A DNA stretch of 50,525 nucleotides from DAIDHZ01 sp965370365 (GTDB lineage: Bacteria > Chlamydiota > Chlamydiia > Chlamydiales > SM23-39), in NCBI GenBank assembly GCA_965370365.1, contig CBDUSP010000003.1:1-50525 (forward strand). Reading direction: 5' to 3'. Positions 41,339-49,545 of the stretch are shown here, piece after piece. Each line of letters opens with the position of its first letter. Position 1 is the stretch's first letter. The notes below the pieces were generated by a model that saw only the letters and a list, made by a program, of their open reading frames with translations, was not told where the DNA came from and did not search any database. The position numbers and the translations under genes were made by a program.

Positions 41339-44050
41339 GTGGAACAAACTGAAAAAAATTGTACGCACCCGAAGAAACTCATTTTGAGTCAGGATTTTGA
41401 TCTACTGGCAAAGTGTCTTTCGGCTGCTCTTCAAGATGATTTAGGGAAAAAGTGGATCTTTGTTCCAAGCATTTCCTTAAAGCAGTGGCTCCTCATTCAA
41501 CTTGCAAAACAGAGTCCAAGCGGAGGCATTGCCGGGTATAAGATTGTGACTCTCGATGAGATGTTGCATCAGGCATTCCCCGGGATTCCATCAAAACAAG
41601 AGATGCTAGGGCGTATCTATCTAGAGCTAGGGAACATTGAAGAAGTCAAAGATTTGCCAAAAATTGAACTTGCGCGCCAGCTATCGAAAGTCTTTTTTTC
41701 TTATGGAAACTATGGAGCGCCTGAAAAAGGCTCTTGGCAGGGAGATCTTTTTGCAAAATTTCACATGCCGATCCATTTTTTAGAAAAAGCTCCCTTTTTT
41801 GATGTGGGGAACTCCCCGTGTCACTTTTTTGGGTTTGATGTCTTACCGCCAGTTGTTTGGTCTTTTGTAAATAAAGCACCCTCTGCTTTTTTCTACATGT
41901 TTTCTCCATGTAGTCATTTTTGGGAAGATACCCTGACAGATAAGGAGCAAAGAAGGCTTTTACAAAAAGAAAGAGAGCTGCAGAAATACTTTTTGGTGGC
42001 GCCGTCTCTTCTTAGCAATTTGGGGAAAATCGGACGTGAGACAATGAAGGTTTTAGATGACTTTTCATTGGATATGGAACCTGTTTACGCTCCCACAAAC
42101 AATGAAACAGCCTTGAGCGCTTTGCAAGAAGAGATTCTTTCATTTGAAAAAAGAGAAATTCCTAAAGACTCTTCGATTCAGGTGTTTTGCACAGGGTCTT
42201 CCAGCTTCAAGCAAATTGAAATTCTTAAAAGTGAGATCCTATCTCTTGTCAAAGAGGGCATAAAATTTTCAGAGATGCTCGTTCTTGCCCCCGATATTCA
42301 AAAGTATCTCCCTCTCGTTGAGTTTGTTTTTTTAAGTGCAAAGATTCCATATCGCTTCCCTCATCTTTCAATTACAAGCCCCTTTTATCAGGGGATTTCC
42401 AGGTTAATTGAGCTTGCAAAAGGGTCTTGGGATGCATCAAAAGTGATCGCTCTTTTTGAGTCGCCAGTCTTCCGAAGCAAGCTTGCAATTGAGGATATCC
42501 AAATTTCTTGGATTCGGGAGCTTTTTGGCAATTCCTCTGATTGGGAAGCGAGCGCATATAAAATGCTCCAAAACGCAACATCTCTTTTTCCAGGACCCTC
42601 TCAAAGTCCAATCAGTGATTTGGATCTTTTTGAAAAACTCCTTGGAATTCTCCACTCTCTTCAAGAAGATTTATCTATGCACGAGCCCCTGTCTTTTGAA
42701 GATTGGGCTCTTAAGTGGGAGGAGATTGCTGAGAAGTATTTACTCGATGAGCAAGATACGTCTTTTTCAAGGAGTTTAAACGCGCTTAAAAGGGCGCGCT
42801 TAAAAAACCAAGTTTTCCCCTTTGAAGTTGTTGAAGAGTTTTTGAATAGGTCTGTTCATACATCTTGTTTTGGGAGCCATCTTCACGCGGTTTCTTTTTC
42901 CTCAATGGGCTCTATCCACCCAGCGCGTGCGGTGTTTTTAATTGGAATGGATGAGGAGAGTTTCCCAAGAAAAGATCAGTTTTCATCACTTGATCTTGTT
43001 AAAAAGGAACCTGAGCTCTCGCAGATAGACCGCTACTTTTTCTTGCAGACGCTTTTAAATACAAAAGAGTTTTTGCGGATTTTTTATGGCCATATTTCTG
43101 GAGAAGATGGAAAGCAAATTGGACCCGCAATGCCTGTACAAGAGCTCATCTCTTACCTTGGGGACTCTTCCCAAATCATCACTCCAAAAGTAGAGAACCC
43201 TTCTCGAGAGATTGCGCCGCAATTTTCTTTGAAATCCCCGCAACCTATAGAGGAAGGGGAAGAGCTTATTCTACCCCTTTCGGATCTGCTTTCTTTTTCA
43301 AGACACCCGTGGCGGCATTTTCTTCGAAAGCAGAAGGGAATGTACTTGGAAGATAGGCAAGATAAGTCTTTTGCGATGCTTCGAGCAGGACTTATGAAGG
43401 GAGCTCTTGAGTGGCCGCTTGAGAGAGTGTTTTCATCAAAAAAAGAAACCTTCCCCGGGGTTTTTGAAGAGGCATTTTTTGTCGACACGCAAGAGAAAAA
43501 AGAGCAGATGGATCGTCAGATAGATGCGTGGGGGAAAAAAGTGCACTCTCTTTCTCTTTTGCAAACAGCTGGAAATGGAGAGTTGCCGCCGTTAGAAATT
43601 CAAAACGTCAAAATTGTGGGTGATGTGCCGTTTTGTTTAGAAGATGGAGCTTTGCATTTTGGAGCAGATACACTTTCCTCATTAATTAGAGTTTGGCCGG
43701 AGGTGCTTGTTTCATGCGTAGCTCTGAATTCACAGAGTATCTATTTTTTAAAAACGGGGAAGATAAAGCAGATTGAGGATCCCGTAAGCTCACTTAAGAA
43801 ATTTGTGGAGTACTATCTTCGCTGCTCTGAAATTTTATCTCCTCTTGTCCCAGACTGGGCAGATGCTCTTTTAAGAAAGACGCCAGAGGATTTTTCTCAA
43901 GGCTTTGATTTTGAGGATGTTGTAAACGAGTGGGTGTCTCTTCGTCTTGATATGCCTGATGTTGAAGAGCTTTTTGAAGACTGGAAATGGCTCCGCTCTT
44001 CTTTTGAAGGATTAATACAATTGTATCCACTGAGGGTGTCTATAAAGTGA
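41339..44050 (+). CDS. recC: Exodeoxyribonuclease V subunit RecC
   Basis: A 903-residue subunit of RecBCD, which holds the complex together and scans for Chi. It has an inactivated helicase fold: 'FVPSISLKQWLLIQLAK' at the start, and 'MGSIHPARAVFLIGMDEESF' around residue 530, typical of RecC. GTG start. Shorter than E. coli RecC (~1120). The last residues (LRVSIK) and the stop codon are encoded by the terminal repeat of a MITE, so the natural C-terminus has been slightly altered. Confidence 0.88.
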   Translation: MEQTEKNCTHPKKLILSQDFDLLAKCLSAALQDDLGKKWIFVPSISLKQWLLIQLAKQSPSGGIAGYKIVTLDEMLHQAFPGIPSKQEMLGRIYLELGNIEEVKDLPKIELARQLSKVFFSYGNYGAPEKGSWQGDLFAKFHMPIHFLEKAPFFDVGNSPCHFFGFDVLPPVVWSFVNKAPSAFFYMFSPCSHFWEDTLTDKEQRRLLQKERELQKYFLVAPSLLSNLGKIGRETMKVLDDFSLDMEPVYAPTNNETALSALQEEILSFEKREIPKDSSIQVFCTGSSSFKQIEILKSEILSLVKEGIKFSEMLVLAPDIQKYLPLVEFVFLSAKIPYRFPHLSITSPFYQGISRLIELAKGSWDASKVIALFESPVFRSKLAIEDIQISWIRELFGNSSDWEASAYKMLQNATSLFPGPSQSPISDLDLFEKLLGILHSLQEDLSMHEPLSFEDWALKWEEIAEKYLLDEQDTSFSRSLNALKRARLKNQVFPFEVVEEFLNRSVHTSCFGSHLHAVSFSSMGSIHPARAVFLIGMDEESFPRKDQFSSLDLVKKEPELSQIDRYFFLQTLLNTKEFLRIFYGHISGEDGKQIGPAMPVQELISYLGDSSQIITPKVENPSREIAPQFSLKSPQPIEEGEELILPLSDLLSFSRHPWRHFLRKQKGMYLEDRQDKSFAMLRAGLMKGALEWPLERVFSSKKETFPGVFEEAFFVDTQEKKEQMDRQIDAWGKKVHSLSLLQTAGNGELPPLEIQNVKIVGDVPFCLEDGALHFGADTLSSLIRVWPEVLVSCVALNSQSIYFLKTGKIKQIEDPVSSLKKFVEYYLRCSEILSPLVPDWADALLRKTPEDFSQGFDFEDVVNEWVSLRLDMPDVEELFEDWKWLRSSFEGLIQLYPLRVSIK

Positions 44051-44197
44051 GGCTTCGTCAATTTTGGGGATTATTTTGGCCGATTTTTGATTTTCTAAGA
44101 TGGAGTCATATACACGTATATTACCCCATCTTAGAAAATCAAAAATCGGCTCAAAAGAACCCCAAAATTGACAGAAGATCACTTTATAGACACCCTC
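44032..44197. mobile_element. Long-hairpin MITE between recC and recB
   Basis: Ends GAGGGTGTCTATAAAGTGA and its exact inverse (19 bp) enclose inner arms 44079-44103 and 44126-44150 that are perfect 25-base inverse copies (GCCGATTTTTGATTTTC...), plus CAATTTTGGGG/CCCCAAAATTG. The whole element is nearly one hairpin. No ORF. No obvious target duplication. It supplies the recC stop codon and ends 12 bases before the recB start. Confidence 0.88.
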
Positions 44198-44209
44198 TAA
44201 GGGGGAAGC

Positions 44210-47110
44210 GTGAGATTTGACTGTCTTTGCCCAAAGAGCCCCTTATTTGGGCCGCACCTTTTAGAGGCATCAGCTGGAACTGGAAAAACATTTGCAATTG
44301 AACACGTGTTTGTTCGCCTTATTTTGCAAGAGATCCCACTAGAAGAAATTTTGGTTGTAACCTTTACGAGAGCTGCAACGCGCGAGTTAAAAACCCGAAT
44401 ACGATCGAATTTAGAAAAAGCGCTTAACTCTATTTCTGATAGTGCGCCTCTTTGGCCGTATTTAGAGCCGTTTATGAAGTCGGATCAGGCCATTTTTCAT
44501 TTAAGCCAAGCATTAAAAGGGTTTGATCAAGCGCAAATTTTTACAATTCATGGCTTTTGTTTTCGGATGCTTAAAGAGTTTGCTTTTGAGACGGGAAGCC
44601 TTGTTTCAATGGATGATCCAGACCATCCATTTGAGATCTCAAAAAAGATGCGCGCAGCACTTGATCTCTTTTTTAATGAGGGAGTTAAGGATTTGTGTCC
44701 TGAACAACTCTCTCTTCTTTTTTCAAAATACGACACAATAAAAGAAATTGGATCAGCTCTTATCAAAGCAAAAGAGCCTACATCAAAAGGGGTTTCGTTT
44801 GATGCAGGCTCGAAGTTATTTAAATCTAAACTTTCTGCATGGGATCTTACAAACCTTAAGGAAGATTTTGATGCCATCGCTATTAATTACAAAGCAAAAA
44901 AAGGGGACTTTTTAACCCAAGTAGATTTCCTTCAAAAAGGGGATTTTCAAAAGCTCATCTTGCACGGGGGAAGTCTTTTTTCTTTCCTCGCCCCAGAAAA
45001 TAAAAAAGTCCGCGTAAAGACTGCACACTCCTCAGCGTTTTTTGAGTGGGCAGAAAGAGAGCTCGGTCCCATTGTCCTTGATGCATCGAATCGGAAAAAA
45101 ATCTTCGAGACACTTGTATTTGCCTGGAAGAAATGGGAAGTAGAGATTGCATCTCCTGATGAAATTCTAAAAGAGATGAGAGAGGCAATCAAACTGCCCG
45201 CATTTTCGAAGAAACTTGAGGAAAAATTTCAGGCAGTCATTATCGATGAATTTCAAGATACAGACCCAATGCAGTGGGAGATTTTTTATAACACGTTCAT
45301 TATCAAGGACTCTCTAAAAGCGCTCTATTTAGTTGGGGATCCAAAGCAGTCGATTTACCGCTTTCGAAACGCAGATGTTTATACCTATTTTGCAGCAAAA
45401 GAAGCTCTTGGGAAAGAGCATACATATAGACTCGATACAAATTTCCGCTCATCAAAAGATTTGATCGATTCGTTAAATGCCTTGTTTTCAAGAAGCTTTC
45501 TTAAACTTCCAAAAACAAAGGGGGAGATTCCCTATCATCCAGTAAAAGCGGGAAGCAAAATCAAATCTGATTTTGGAGATGAAAAGAAGGCACTTCACTT
45601 TCTTATTGGGGATAAAGACACTTCGTTTATTTCGTATGCAGCTCTTGAAATTGAAAAATTAAACCTTAAATCTGTCGCGATTCTTGTGAAGGATCGCTAT
45701 GAGGGAGAAACAGCACTTAACCTTCTTCGAGAAAGGGGGATTCCCTGCGTTGCAAGAAGTCATGAACCTCTTGGGGGCACTGCAGATTTTCTTTTTTTAA
45801 GAGAATTTTTAGACGCGGTTCTTGTCCCCAATGATGAAAACTTAAAAAGCATTGCAGAAGAGGGACCCTTTTCAACAGATAAATCATTTTCCTATTGGAA
45901 ATCCTATTTAGAAGAAAAGGGGCTCGCAAAATTTTTTACCGCACTCTTTAAAGAGACACCTTTAAGCAATGATCTTAAACAGACAATAGAGGAGATTTTT
46001 GCGTGGGAGCAAAGAGAGGGGTTTTCAGTTGATGGACTTAAGTCCTTTTTAAGAGCGTTTGAAAAATTAGATGCAGAAGAAGGTGCGCGTCGTAAAATGG
46101 ACGGGGTCCAAGATGCCGTCCAAATTCTTACACTTCATGTGAGTAAAGGGCTTGAATTTGATGTTGTTTTTGCACTCGCGCTTGCCTCTGGGTCTCCTGC
46201 ATCTGATGAGGAGCCAGAAGAGTATAACGCAGAGAAGTTAAGACAGCTCTATGTTGCAATGACGCGCGCAAAAAAGAGGCTATACGTTCCGTTTAAAGAG
46301 AAGCTTTCAGAAAAACGGCTCTCTCCAATGGATCTTTTTTTTGAGGGAAAAGATGTCTCTTATATCAAAGATATCTCCTCTAAATACGCAATTTCTTATG
46401 AAGAAGTTCCTTACATGTTTTCAATGCCACCTGTATCAAAAATAGAAGAGCCCGTACTTGAATATAAAATCCCCTCCTTTTCTTACACGCCTTCCTACAT
46501 TCAGTCCTTCACCTCAATGAAAAAAGGGAAAGATGTCCCTATCATCGATTCTTCTGAAGAGATTTTGCCGAGAGGAAAAGAAACGGGTACTGTGATCCAT
46601 GAAGTTTTTGAAGCAATTTTTGCCTCAAAAAATGCGCTATGGAAAGAGGACGAAGCGCTCGATGCATTCATCGAAAAAGAACTTCAGTGGACATCTCTTG
46701 AAGAAGTGACGCCTTTTGTCCAAGCGATGATTCAAGCGACGCTGTCTCATCCTCTTTTTGATGGAAAACAAATTTTTTCACTCAAAGAGCTCTCTCCTGA
46801 CGATATTTTTCCTGAGATGGAGTTTTTCTACACAAAAGGATCTAACTTCATATCGGGGTCAATCGATCTTGTGTTTTTTAGAGAAAAAACGCTCTACTTT
46901 ATCGATTGGAAAACAAACATTCTTCGCAGTCCAACGCCTCAGGGAGTGCAAGAAGTGATGAGGGCTTACGACTACGAATTACAAGCAGCTTTGTATACAG
47001 AGGCCTTAAGGCGCCATTTTGACAAGCCGCTTGATGATTTTTTTGGAGGCGCTTTTTACTTGTTTGTAAGAACAGGTTCTTACACTCACTTTATGCCAAA
47101 ACAATACTAA
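44210..47110 (+). CDS. recB: Exodeoxyribonuclease V subunit RecB
   Basis: The 966-residue helicase-nuclease of RecBCD. Walker A 'LEASAGTGKTFAIEHVF' (about residues 18-34), 'VVTFTRAATRELKTRI', 'AVIIDEFQDTDPMQWEIF', 'LVGDPKQSIYRFRNADVYTY' and 'LYVAMTRAKKRLYV' are helicase motifs. The C-terminal nuclease has 'GTVIHEVFEAIF' and the metal site 'SGSIDLVFF...YFIDWKTN' (D, D-x-K). Shorter than E. coli RecB (1180). GTG start after GGGGGAAG. Confidence 0.96.
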   Translation: MRFDCLCPKSPLFGPHLLEASAGTGKTFAIEHVFVRLILQEIPLEEILVVTFTRAATRELKTRIRSNLEKALNSISDSAPLWPYLEPFMKSDQAIFHLSQALKGFDQAQIFTIHGFCFRMLKEFAFETGSLVSMDDPDHPFEISKKMRAALDLFFNEGVKDLCPEQLSLLFSKYDTIKEIGSALIKAKEPTSKGVSFDAGSKLFKSKLSAWDLTNLKEDFDAIAINYKAKKGDFLTQVDFLQKGDFQKLILHGGSLFSFLAPENKKVRVKTAHSSAFFEWAERELGPIVLDASNRKKIFETLVFAWKKWEVEIASPDEILKEMREAIKLPAFSKKLEEKFQAVIIDEFQDTDPMQWEIFYNTFIIKDSLKALYLVGDPKQSIYRFRNADVYTYFAAKEALGKEHTYRLDTNFRSSKDLIDSLNALFSRSFLKLPKTKGEIPYHPVKAGSKIKSDFGDEKKALHFLIGDKDTSFISYAALEIEKLNLKSVAILVKDRYEGETALNLLRERGIPCVARSHEPLGGTADFLFLREFLDAVLVPNDENLKSIAEEGPFSTDKSFSYWKSYLEEKGLAKFFTALFKETPLSNDLKQTIEEIFAWEQREGFSVDGLKSFLRAFEKLDAEEGARRKMDGVQDAVQILTLHVSKGLEFDVVFALALASGSPASDEEPEEYNAEKLRQLYVAMTRAKKRLYVPFKEKLSEKRLSPMDLFFEGKDVSYIKDISSKYAISYEEVPYMFSMPPVSKIEEPVLEYKIPSFSYTPSYIQSFTSMKKGKDVPIIDSSEEILPRGKETGTVIHEVFEAIFASKNALWKEDEALDAFIEKELQWTSLEEVTPFVQAMIQATLSHPLFDGKQIFSLKELSPDDIFPEMEFFYTKGSNFISGSIDLVFFREKTLYFIDWKTNILRSPTPQGVQEVMRAYDYELQAALYTEALRRHFDKPLDDFFGGAFYLFVRTGSYTHFMPKQY

Positions 47111-47259
47111 AAATTAACAAGCTATTAATTTAGAGGCCTGTCTCTTTTTTAAGAAGGTAGCATTACAACTTTTCGATTATACAGAGACTTTTATACATTG
47201 AAGAAATGGGTATGTTCCTATAAACTTGTTTCAGTAATCCAGCTTTGGAGGGCGCCTTT

Positions 47260-47748
47260 ATGCGTTTGAGGGGGTCTGAGTTTTTAGATACCGTATGGCT
47301 CGCTGCGGGACTTGCATGTCCTGGTGCCTTTTTGAGCCTAATTGGAGGCCCGTTCATCCACGGAAGCTTGCCCTTTTATGAATGTCCGACAGTAGCTAAA
47401 GTTGAAAGAGCTGTATGGGCAGGTTTGGCCTCTGTTCTGCCTCTTGCATTGCCGTGGTTTTGTTGTCCTAAGACAGGAGTCAGCCCGTTTCCTCTCTTCT
47501 TTATTGGTATAGCGGGTTCTGTTGCTTGTTTAAGGAAAAGAGTTATCGACTTTGATGATCCGAAAGAGGCGAAAGTTAGGGTAGCCCAGTTGGAAGAAAT
47601 GAAACGGCAAGTGCGGTTACTTTCAAGGGAAGAGTTTATCAAGAAGTATCCAACTGAGGGTATTCGGGCTCTCTTGAGTGAAGAGCAAATTATTCATACT
47701 TTGCTTGAATCTCCTGTTGAGAGAAAAGGAGATTCAAGCAAAGTGTGA
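47260..47748 (+). CDS. Small membrane protein between recB and recD
   Basis: A 162-residue protein from the ATG at 47260 (GGAGGG before it). Three hydrophobic segments: 'TVWLAAGLACPGAFLSLIGG', 'AGLASVLPLALPWFCC' and 'PLFFIGIAGSVACL'. A charged helical C-terminal half follows ('KVRVAQLEEMKRQVRLLSRE'). I recognise no family. The last codons contain an 18-bp perfect inverted repeat and it ends 12 bases before recD. Its place inside the recBCD cluster is unusual. It could be an Inc-like or housekeeping membrane protein. Confidence 0.6.
   Translation: MRLRGSEFLDTVWLAAGLACPGAFLSLIGGPFIHGSLPFYECPTVAKVERAVWAGLASVLPLALPWFCCPKTGVSPFPLFFIGIAGSVACLRKRVIDFDDPKEAKVRVAQLEEMKRQVRLLSREEFIKKYPTEGIRALLSEEQIIHTLLESPVERKGDSSKV
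47698..47744. repeat. Perfect 18-bp inverted repeat at the recD upstream edge
   Basis: ACTTTGCTTGAATCTCCT and its exact inverse AGGAGATTCAAGCAAAGT are separated by 11 bases, inside the 3' end of the membrane protein gene and 17 bases before recD. The RNA would form a strong hairpin without a T-run, so it might control recD translation or mRNA stability. Confidence 0.8.
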
Positions 47749-47760
47749 TGAGTATGTGCA

Positions 47761-49284
47761 TTGTCTGGTGATAAAAATCCGGGACTTCTCCTGGTGGGTG
47801 ATTTTTTTGCGAAAAAGCTTTTGGGAAATGACTTTTCTGAAGAGAAAGGGAAGTTTGTTGCCTCTGTTTTTCAAAGTGCACGCGAGGGAAATCTGTGCTT
47901 AAAAGCCAAAGGGCCGGCTCTTCCATCATCTGTGATTGAAGAAGGAACTGTGCCTTTTCCAAAAGCTCCGATCGTGCGGGATCAGGATCGCTACTATCTG
48001 CAAAGAAACTGGGCTCTTGAAACACATCTCTTAAATCAAATCAAGCGGCTTACAGGTCGAAAAAGTGAGCTGCCTCTAGATGCAATCGCAGATGAAGAAA
48101 ATCTCTCACCTGATCAAAAAAAAGCAGTAGAGCATCTTTTTTTAAATCCATTCTCTATCTTGTGCGGGGGGCCCGGGACGGGGAAAACCCATACGATCGC
48201 CTATTTTATCCGGGCTTTTTTACGCTCAGTGCCGGATGGGTATCGGATTCTCTTAGCATCGCCTACAGGTAAAGCCGCTTTACATTTGCAATCTTCGATT
48301 CTTTCGAAAGTGGGGATTGAGTGCGAGGCCATGACCCTTCACCGTATGCTGAAGCTAAAGCCCAAAGAAACAAATCTCTTTTCAAGGACAAGAATCGATG
48401 CGCATCTTGTGATTGTCGATGAGGCGTCGATGATGGATGCCTCGCTTTTGGCGCATCTTCTTTCTTCAATAGGTAATGAGACGCGCCTTATTTTAATGGG
48501 GGACCCAAACCAACTTCCTCCTGTTGATGGCCCTGGCATCTTTGCTGAAATGGCGGATCTGCATGGGGTGTTTTTAAAAAAGTGTATGCGGACAGAGGAT
48601 CCTCTTCTTCAACAAGCAGCAGAAGCCGTTTTAGATGGGGATGAAAAAAGCTTTTTTTCTTGTGTAGAGGTAAATGAATTTGATGAAGATTTTCTCTATG
48701 AAAAAATAAGTCCAATGGTCTCTTCTAAAAAAATCGATCCAAAAACCTTTTTCGAGGAGAGCAAAAAGTTGCGGGTGTTGGACATGCTGCGGAAGGGTCC
48801 TTTTGGATTAGAAGCGTTGAATCAAAAGATCTTAGAGAGGATGAGCCGAGATTGTCCAGAAGGATGGTGGTGGGCGGTTCCCATTATGGTGACGGCAAAT
48901 CTTCCCTTGCACAATCTCTACAATGGATCCTCTGGAGTCCTCATTGGGAAAAAACAAGGGAGATTGAATCTTTTCGAAGGAACGGCATTTTTTTCGGAGG
49001 GAGGGATTTTGATAAACCCTCCTCCTCACGAGGTCTCTTTTGTCTTATCTGTTCATAAAAGTCAGGGAAGTGAGTTTGATGAGGTGGTTGCCCTGTTCCC
49101 CCCGGGAAGCGAATCGTTCGGGAAAGAGGCTCTTTATACAGCTGCTACAAGAGCGAAAAAACGGCTAGAAATCATTGGAGAGAAAGAGGTTCTTTCAAAA
49201 ATCTTATCACAGGGCAAGTCTGTTACTTCTGGCTTTAGAGAACGCTACTTGAAGAAAATCATCCATAATTATCATAGAAAATAA
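47761..49284 (+). CDS. recD: Exodeoxyribonuclease V subunit RecD
   Basis: The 5'-3' helicase subunit of RecBCD, 507 residues. Walker A 'LCGGPGTGKTHTIAYFIRAF' (about residues 136-155), 'LVIVDEASMMDASLLAHLLS', 'LILMGDPNQLPPVDGPGIF', the C-terminal 'FVLSVHKSQGSEFDEVVALF' and 'LYTAATRAKKRLEI' are typical. The start is uncertain: an in-frame stop lies at 47749 and the first usable codon is TTG at 47761, just after the upstream stop, suggesting coupling. Confidence 0.93.
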   Translation: MSGDKNPGLLLVGDFFAKKLLGNDFSEEKGKFVASVFQSAREGNLCLKAKGPALPSSVIEEGTVPFPKAPIVRDQDRYYLQRNWALETHLLNQIKRLTGRKSELPLDAIADEENLSPDQKKAVEHLFLNPFSILCGGPGTGKTHTIAYFIRAFLRSVPDGYRILLASPTGKAALHLQSSILSKVGIECEAMTLHRMLKLKPKETNLFSRTRIDAHLVIVDEASMMDASLLAHLLSSIGNETRLILMGDPNQLPPVDGPGIFAEMADLHGVFLKKCMRTEDPLLQQAAEAVLDGDEKSFFSCVEVNEFDEDFLYEKISPMVSSKKIDPKTFFEESKKLRVLDMLRKGPFGLEALNQKILERMSRDCPEGWWWAVPIMVTANLPLHNLYNGSSGVLIGKKQGRLNLFEGTAFFSEGGILINPPPHEVSFVLSVHKSQGSEFDEVVALFPPGSESFGKEALYTAATRAKKRLEIIGEKEVLSKILSQGKSVTSGFRERYLKKIIHNYHRK

Positions 49285-49545
49285 TTTAATTTCCTGAAAA
49301 TTAGAATGAACTATGGCGAGCTTTTCAGTGCGACCACTTTCTGCTGTCTTTTGATTCTCCGAACAAGTCTTTTCTTTTTCTTGTAAAGAATGTTGGTCTC
49401 TTCGAAAATATCCCCTTTATTTAGTTCGGATTAGATACCAACAAGGGACTACAATAAATTTTTTTAAATTGTTGATTTTAACCCTCCCCTTTTTTCATGT
49501 TGCGATATTCATGGATTGGGAAGAATAGGAGTAGGAGATATATTT
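49285..49545. other. Intergenic region downstream of recD
   Basis: AT-rich and without a supportable gene. It holds the upstream region of the gene starting at 49546, with a good ribosome site (AGGAGTAGGAGATA). I see a TACAAT hexamer near 49448-49453 as a possible -10 box, but no clear terminator for recD. Confidence 0.35.

Noticed and set aside
44032..44197. Simple Rho-independent terminator of recC
   Set aside because: Exact 19-bp outer ends and the total length point to an inserted element, and no T-run follows the stem, though it may influence transcription.
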